Of a stretch of 26,103 bases of DNA, positions 21,798-26,103 are shown piece by piece. Under the pieces are notes generated by a model. The model did no database searches. It saw only the letters and a program-made list of their open reading frames with translations, and was not told the origin of the DNA. Every line of letters starts with the position of its first letter. Within the stretch, counting starts at the first letter, position 1. Made by a program: the position numbers and the translations under genes. The DNA is taken from the IMG/VR virus record IMGVR_UViG_3300031787_000731, positions 1 to 26,103 of that record. The stretch is one strand, 5' to 3'. The DNA comes from a virus.

Positions 21798-23957
21798 TCA
21801 CGCCGCCGCTAAAATGCCGCCAGGACGGCGTTGATTGATCAGCTCGGCCTTGACTGCGCCTGCAATGAGCCTGCCCAGCTGGCCAGCGCCCTGATCGTTC
21901 TGAACCTGCGGAGCGCCGCCGTCAACCGACACGTTAACGACAACTGAAGTGCTGCCGCCGCCTTGCATCGTAACCGGAATCGAGCGGCCGTCTGGCAGCG
22001 GGACATAAGCCTCTGGCATTGAGCCTTCGCCAAACACAGCAAGCTGCGGGCTGTTGGCGATGCCGCCGCGGGCATAGCGCTTCAAAGGCTGCAATCCGCT
22101 GGACGACATAACGCCGCCCATTGCCAAACCAGGGATTGCGCGAAGCGTACTGATGTCTGTTGGTGCCGGAGTCAATGCAGCGCCTAACATCGAAAATAAT
22201 GGCTTCATAAGCGTCTGATACGACACCATTGTGATGATGTCCTTGATTACAGACCTTGCCATATCTTTAAATGATGTCTTGACTCCCATCGCAAAATCAG
22301 CAAATGCGCTTGCTGATTGTTTACCCCATCCTTCTAGCGCTTGGGTCAATTCACGCAATAGGTTTTTCTGTTCTTTCGCTGCGCCGCTAAATTCCTCTGA
22401 TGCTTTTTGCACACTGCGAATATAGGTATCGTATGTGATGACATTTCGCTGTAGCAGAGACTGCATCCGATCCAACTCGTCGTTGTACTTTTCAAGCGGC
22501 GTCCGGTTCTGCTCCGTTACTTGCCGGCCTTCAGCCTCAAGCTTCATGCGATCCATCACCAATCGCCGCGACTCCTCGTCACGCAGCTTCTGAGCGTCAG
22601 CGGCACGCTTGCGTTCTTCTTCGCCTAAGCGTTCTTGATCACGCAATGCTGACACCGCATTCAACAAGCTGCGGTAATGCGCGATCTCGTCATCTGTCAT
22701 GCCCAACCGATCAGCAAGCAACAGCTGATAACCAAGCTCACCAACAGTCAATTTGGTGATCTCGTCTCGGACCTTTTGAAGCATGTCAGCTCGCTGCTTC
22801 GCGCGCGCGGCTTCTTCTTGCGCGGCTTTTTTGCGCTCTTCTTCGGCTTTCTTTTCTTCGTCAATGCCTCGTTTATTGTCAGCGGCAATGGCGGCACGGA
22901 TTGCAGCTTGCTGTTCCTCAAGGCCCATCATTTCGTTGAGGGCGTCGATTTGACCTTGCAGACGCAGCATCTCAGGACTCGCACCTGGTGCAATCTGCCC
23001 ACGTTGTGTCATGCGTTGTTGCATAAATCTCGCAGAGTCAAGCCGAGCTTGCAGCCCCGCCAGCTCCTCACCAACCGTCTCAACCCGGCCAATGCTTTTC
23101 ATCTTGTCAAGCGCTGACCCAATTGCAGAAGTCAACGAATTCCAAGCACGTTCGAGTGAGCCAAGTCTTACTTGGCGCGTAGCAAGCGAATCATTTAAAG
23201 CATCCGCAGCAAACTTAATCGCCTCATCGTTGCGACCTTGTTCTTCAAGCTGCCGGATATAAGCGAACTGCTCGCGGCTCAAAAAGTTAAAATTGCGGTT
23301 GGTTTTGACTGCCCAATCCGACGCACTATCGGTTAGGCCATCGAACATCTTGACCACCTCATCGCGCGTGGCACCCGTCAGACGCTGGATGTTGCCCATG
23401 GCGGTCGCAACTGACCGCACAGCTCCAGGGCCGATGTCTCCGGTTCCAACCGCAGCCGATAGAAACCCTCGAGCGTTGGACATCGACGCCTGCGTCGTCG
23501 CAGCAATCGCCTCAGCCATGCGCTCGTAATTGTCCGCGGTGATGCCGGCGAAGTTGCCGGTCAATGCCAAGGTGCGCGAAAACTCGCGGCTTTCTTTGTA
23601 CCCAGCGATAAACGCCGCGCCGACGCCACCAATCGCTCCAGCAAGCAGCGCGAATCCACCCACCGCAGGCGTGATAACCGATCCAATGCCGCGGATCGCA
23701 TTACCAATTCCGCCAAACGATGTAGTGATCTGCGAGCCCTGCTGCAGCAGAACCATCAGCGGGTTCTGCCCACCTGCCAAGCTGACAGCAACGTCCTGAA
23801 ACTGCGCCGGCAACTGGCGCATCGCGTTGTTGATCTGACGGGCCGACGTGTCACCCTGCTGACCCATGCGCTTGAGGCTGTCGGTCAGTCGATCGACCTG
23901 TTGCGTCCCTTGCACATTGGCAGAAATGCCGATGGCAAGAGGAAAGTTTAACGCCAC
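21798..23957 (-). CDS. H: Tape measure protein
   Basis: 719 aa from GTG 23957, with GGGAG about 7 nt upstream. The N-terminus (VQGTQQVDRLTDSLKRMGQQGD, then LPAQFQDVAVSLAGGQNPLMVLLQQGSQI) is the phage tail-length tape-measure signature. A glycine/alanine hydrophobic segment lies near 90-120, a long charged coiled coil spans about 350-500, and the C-terminal domain (GLQPLKRYARGGIANSPQLAVFGEGSMPEAYVPLPDG) is lambda-tail-like. It sets tail length and is ejected with DNA; by the lambda rule its length implies a tail of roughly 100 nm (inference). Confidence 0.95.
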   Translation of the reverse strand: MALNFPLAIGISANVQGTQQVDRLTDSLKRMGQQGDTSARQINNAMRQLPAQFQDVAVSLAGGQNPLMVLLQQGSQITTSFGGIGNAIRGIGSVITPAVGGFALLAGAIGGVGAAFIAGYKESREFSRTLALTGNFAGITADNYERMAEAIAATTQASMSNARGFLSAAVGTGDIGPGAVRSVATAMGNIQRLTGATRDEVVKMFDGLTDSASDWAVKTNRNFNFLSREQFAYIRQLEEQGRNDEAIKFAADALNDSLATRQVRLGSLERAWNSLTSAIGSALDKMKSIGRVETVGEELAGLQARLDSARFMQQRMTQRGQIAPGASPEMLRLQGQIDALNEMMGLEEQQAAIRAAIAADNKRGIDEEKKAEEERKKAAQEEAARAKQRADMLQKVRDEITKLTVGELGYQLLLADRLGMTDDEIAHYRSLLNAVSALRDQERLGEEERKRAADAQKLRDEESRRLVMDRMKLEAEGRQVTEQNRTPLEKYNDELDRMQSLLQRNVITYDTYIRSVQKASEEFSGAAKEQKNLLRELTQALEGWGKQSASAFADFAMGVKTSFKDMARSVIKDIITMVSYQTLMKPLFSMLGAALTPAPTDISTLRAIPGLAMGGVMSSSGLQPLKRYARGGIANSPQLAVFGEGSMPEAYVPLPDGRSIPVTMQGGGSTSVVVNVSVDGGAPQVQNDQGAGQLGRLIAGAVKAELINQRRPGGILAAA

Positions 23958-23958
23958 G

Positions 23959-24632
23959 TCAGCTCTCCCGCTTATTCAGAACCTGCAGCGCCGCAAGTTC
24001 CATCGTCTGCAGATCATTCATCATTGCAGCCTGATCTGCCACAGCATGGATTTTAAACAATGCCTCGACAGCAGGATAGTTCAAACCAAGGAAGATGCCA
24101 GTCGATGATACGTTCCACTGGGTCTGCAGTCTCAAGAACATAACGACAGAGTCGGTGTTTTCTTCCCAGACCGCAAAATCCGTGTCAGCTTGAGGCAAGC
24201 TGTCCAGCTGTTCAGCAGTCGCCCCAAACGCCGCAAGATCCTCTGCTGTATCGTCTTGTACGCCGCCCTGCGCCCAGTGCCTGGCGGCGTCAATCAGTTT
24301 TTTCGCTTGGCGCCTGACAAGCTGGCGAACAGCGCCAGAACGATACTGCCAGCGACCATTGGCACCTCAAGCAGCTGGTCCAGCGCCTGCGCCGAGAACG
24401 GCACCGCACCATCCTGGTCAACTACGCTCGACCACCCAACCATCACCTCACGCACCAGATCCACGTCGCGGATCTCCTCGCGCTCAATGAGCTTGCGGAT
24501 CTCCTCAATGCGAGACTGTGTAAGACGCTTGAACTCAGCGTCAAACGTGGCTTTCTCAGTGCGTCCACCGTCAGCAGGAACTTCGACCGTTACCGGCCAG
24601 GTGTAGGTGTCAGATTGCGATAGTTTGAACAT
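23959..24632 (-). CDS. G-T tail assembly chaperone fusion made by -1 frameshift
   Basis: Translation from 24632 in the G frame through AAA AAC (24302-24297), then a -1 shift reading CTG ATT GAC from 24297, gives 224 aa: 112 of G plus 112 of T. The -1 frame has no stop from the slip site to 23959. The T part includes DAARHWAQGG, VWEENTDSV and FLRLQTQW, and LNYPAVEALFKI near its C-terminus, matching DUF1799 phage proteins. The T frame has no convincing own start: the TTG at 24198 lacks a ribosome-binding site. In lambda, G and G-T chaperone the major tail protein around the tape measure. The fusion follows from sequence; its production in vivo is inferred. Confidence 0.82.
24260..24303 (-). promoter_or_regulatory. 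Programmed -1 ribosomal frameshift site
   Basis: The slippery heptamer A AAA AAC occupies 24303-24297 with the right phase, and the G stop TGA follows immediately. After a 6-nt spacer comes a perfect 8-bp stem (24290-24283 with 24267-24260, ACGCCGCC/GGCGGCGT) with a 15-nt loop. Phase, spacer and stem match classical -1 stimulators. Confidence 0.85.
24294..24632 (-). CDS. G: Tail assembly chaperone G
   Basis: 112 aa, the short unshifted product. It reads FKLSQSDTYTWPVTVEVPADGGRTEKATFDAEFKRLTQSRIEEIRKLIEREE, a beta strand pair then helices, the pattern of siphophage tail chaperones. It ends ...LSGAKRKN at the slippery site. It lies between the DUF7936-like gene and the tape measure, the lambda position for G. 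The ribosome-binding site before the ATG is weak (AAAGTTGATTA), so coupling to the upstream gene is likely. Confidence 0.87.
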   Translation of the reverse strand: MFKLSQSDTYTWPVTVEVPADGGRTEKATFDAEFKRLTQSRIEEIRKLIEREEIRDVDLVREVMVGWSSVVDQDGAVPFSAQALDQLLEVPMVAGSIVLALFASLSGAKRKN

Positions 24633-24658
24633 TAATCAACTTTGATGTGGTTGCAACT

Positions 24659-24970
24659 CTACGCAGCCCACGGCAGCGGTGGCGCTACCACGGGCGGATT
24701 CTTTTGATTCTCGATCTGTTGCAAGACTGCCGCTTCAGTGGCGTCCTTGTCAACCCCATTCGCCCAGATCCATTCGAGCACTTGCTCTTGGGTCAGGCTG
24801 GCGTAGGGTGTAAAGGACTCAGGATCAGGCGAGGGCAGCGAGCAGGTGGCGTAGACAGAAGCTGAGTAGCCGTCTACGGTATCCGAGCACTGCCAGTGAG
24901 CCACGATGCAAACGTCAGACAGATCGCCTTCTGATACTTTGCAGTCAAGACGGGAGATGTTCCAGTTCAT
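24659..24970 (-). CDS. DUF7936-like phage protein
   Basis: 103 aa. MNWNISRLDCKVSEGDLSDVCIVAHWQCS opens a small beta domain; TPYASLTQEQVLEWIWANGVDKDATEAAVLQQIENQKNPPVVAPPLPWAA is the conserved C-terminal helix pair with the ...PLPWA ending of DUF7936. I know this family from environmental and cyanobacterial tailed phages, where it neighbours tail-fibre genes and has no known function. It starts 2 nt after the fibre gene's stop. Here it lies directly before G, an unusual position for the lambda scheme. Confidence 0.8.
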   Translation of the reverse strand: MNWNISRLDCKVSEGDLSDVCIVAHWQCSDTVDGYSASVYATCSLPSPDPESFTPYASLTQEQVLEWIWANGVDKDATEAAVLQQIENQKNPPVVAPPLPWAA

Positions 24971-24972
24971 TA

Positions 24973-26103
24973 TTAAGCCCCTTTGAGTGCGGCCACTTCG
25001 GCCTCTAGGGTTTCAATACGGGCCATTGCTTCTTGCAGGGCTTTGATGGCTGCGTGATACATATCGGTCGTGTAGATCGTCTTGTACGGCACTTCGCCTT
25101 CTGTCGCTTCGCCAAATCCATCGTTGCTCACAAACTCAGGCGCAACAGATTCAACCTGCTGGGCAATTACGCCGATGTTTGCAATGTCATCGGTTTGGTC
25201 TTTGTACCTGAACGATACGATCTCAAGCGACTTGATCTTGTCCCAGTACGAAGCAACCGGGGCAATATCCGTTTTAAGCCGAGCGTCTGACAAGTTGACA
25301 TCGTTTGCTTGGTAGTTGGCAAGACCGCCGTTGGATCGGATAGATGCGCGTTGGTTAGCATCGCCATAACAACGAAGGAAAAATGAATCTGTTGAGTTTG
25401 GATCAGCGGTTAAATTGATGTATACACCATATGCGCCAGACACGGCACTAGATGTACTTGTTACACGAACAGAATCAGTATTGTTGGTTTGATAAAACTC
25501 GTTGTATCCGCCAGTGCTGTCTGCGTAGGTCCCCGTATTACTCGCCTTAAAGTACCCACCGCTGGTGATACGGGCGCGTTCTGCATTAGTCCCCGCATTT
25601 GATGTCAAAAAGCGAATAAGCGTGCTACCACCGCTAGAGTTTGCGTTAAGCGTTAACTCACCGCTACTGCCGCCATAATTCAAATAGCCGTAATTTGTAT
25701 TGCTGCCATTACCATCGTGGAATGCGACTTGGGTTGTCCCGCCTACAACTGTTGCTCTACCAATTGCTGTTGTACCACCAACCATCCAATTCCCACTAGC
25801 ATCCAGCGTCATTGCTTGGGTGAAGGTGATCGGGTCGCCTGCGGTGCCGGAGGGGGCGTTGTACCAAATGTGTCTTCCGCTGCTTGAGTTATAACGAGTT
25901 GCAAAACCTGTATTGATGTAGTTCCAAGTAGAACCACCAGAAGTTAAGAAAGCGTTATTTCCAATTTCAAGCGCAATATTATCAACAGCGTAAAAAGAAG
26001 CCTGTCTAACTTGTGCGACTGTTGAACCAGATGTATACCAAGCACTAGGCGTCACCCCCAGACCGAGGTTGCCGGAGGAGTTGAGGGTCATGTCTACGCT
26101 ACT
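24973..26103 (-). CDS. Tail fibre with C-terminal S74 intramolecular chaperone (5' truncated)
   Basis: The frame is open to the window edge (26103) with no start signal, so the gene begins outside; at least 376 residues are here. Repeated MTLNSSGNLGLGVTPSAW/MTLDASGNWMVGGTTAIG-type segments and long S/T/G/N-rich beta stretches mark a trimeric fibre shaft. The C-terminal 110 residues contain NLSDARLKTDI, the S74 signature with the autocleavage Ser, then IVSFRYKDQTDDIANIGVIAQQVESVAPEFVS, and end in a coiled coil (IKALQEAMARIETLEAEVAALKGA). The domain trimerises the fibre and then cuts itself off. AT-rich relative to the tail genes. Confidence 0.9.
   Translation of the reverse strand, partial: SSVDMTLNSSGNLGLGVTPSAWYTSGSTVAQVRQASFYAVDNIALEIGNNAFLTSGGSTWNYINTGFATRYNSSSGRHIWYNAPSGTAGDPITFTQAMTLDASGNWMVGGTTAIGRATVVGGTTQVAFHDGNGSNTNYGYLNYGGSSGELTLNANSSGGSTLIRFLTSNAGTNAERARITSGGYFKASNTGTYADSTGGYNEFYQTNNTDSVRVTSTSSAVSGAYGVYINLTADPNSTDSFFLRCYGDANQRASIRSNGGLANYQANDVNLSDARLKTDIAPVASYWDKIKSLEIVSFRYKDQTDDIANIGVIAQQVESVAPEFVSNDGFGEATEGEVPYKTIYTTDMYHAAIKALQEAMARIETLEAEVAALKGA

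Noticed and set aside
22600-22900. Short repeats rich in GAAGAA-type sequence in the tape measure region
   Set aside because: They encode the K/E/A-rich coiled coil of the tape measure; no tandem DNA unit or CRISPR-like spacing is present.
24198-24200. TTG start for a separate T gene
   Set aside because: No ribosome-binding site, and conserved-looking T residues continue upstream to the slip site, so expression by frameshift is the better explanation.

Overview
The window reads as part of a tailed double-stranded DNA phage (or prophage) with a long, non-contractile lambda-type tail. Three things support this: a lambda-order tail-tip series (tail chaperones, tape measure, M, L, K, I, J), a holin/endolysin/spanin-type lysis block, and a compact replication and recombination block. 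A Gram-negative host is inferred from the lipoprotein/spanin-like pair and the lambda-type tail tip. By eye the base composition and codon use are GC-rich and would fit a proteobacterial host, perhaps betaproteobacterial, but no gene here fixes the host. No integrase, CI-type repressor, terminase, portal, capsid, tRNA or CRISPR is visible, so lifestyle is undecided and the head genes must lie outside the window.

Layout. (1) 33-8362, minus strand: one tightly overlapping early/replication operon read leftward from a promoter near 8370. It runs from a 58-aa HTH protein to an SF2 helicase, a 113-aa protein, a zinc-ribbon protein, an SSB-like protein, a 55-aa protein, a DUF3310 protein and a VRR-NUC nuclease. 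A series of small proteins, several with HTH folds, follows, and the operon ends with a large primase-polymerase/VapE-type helicase. Several genes here are only 41-58 codons long. (2) 8363-8443: a divergent control region with a TATAAT box just ahead of the leftward ATG, a 16-bp dyad and a rightward promoter. (3) 8444-10382, plus strand: a three-gene recombination operon (RecE-like exonuclease, RecA-fold ATPase resembling Sak4 annealases, AlpA/excisionase-like HTH). (4) 10325-14237, minus: a late block of envelope-directed proteins. In transcription order these are two small TM proteins, a signal-peptide protein, a Cys-rich exported protein, a TM plus coiled-coil protein and a lipoprotein (candidate spanins), two holin-like proteins, a GH108 endolysin and a TraR-type zinc finger. 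(5) 14240-15997, minus: two tail-fibre genes sharing an N-terminal module. (6) 16006-24632, minus: the tail-tip and tape-measure genes. (7) 24659-26103, minus: a DUF7936-like protein and the 3' part of a fibre gene ending in an S74 intramolecular chaperone domain.

How the parts fit. The left operon supplies helicase, primase and SSB. The short plus operon supplies exonuclease and annealase, which would work with that SSB. The right-hand late operon builds the tail and then lyses the cell. The clearest mechanistic signal is in the tail chaperone gene. An A AAA AAC heptamer sits directly before the G stop codon, followed after 6 nt by a perfect 8-bp GC-rich stem, and the -1 frame continues without stops into the T (DUF1799) frame. 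This is a well-formed G/G-T programmed frameshift.
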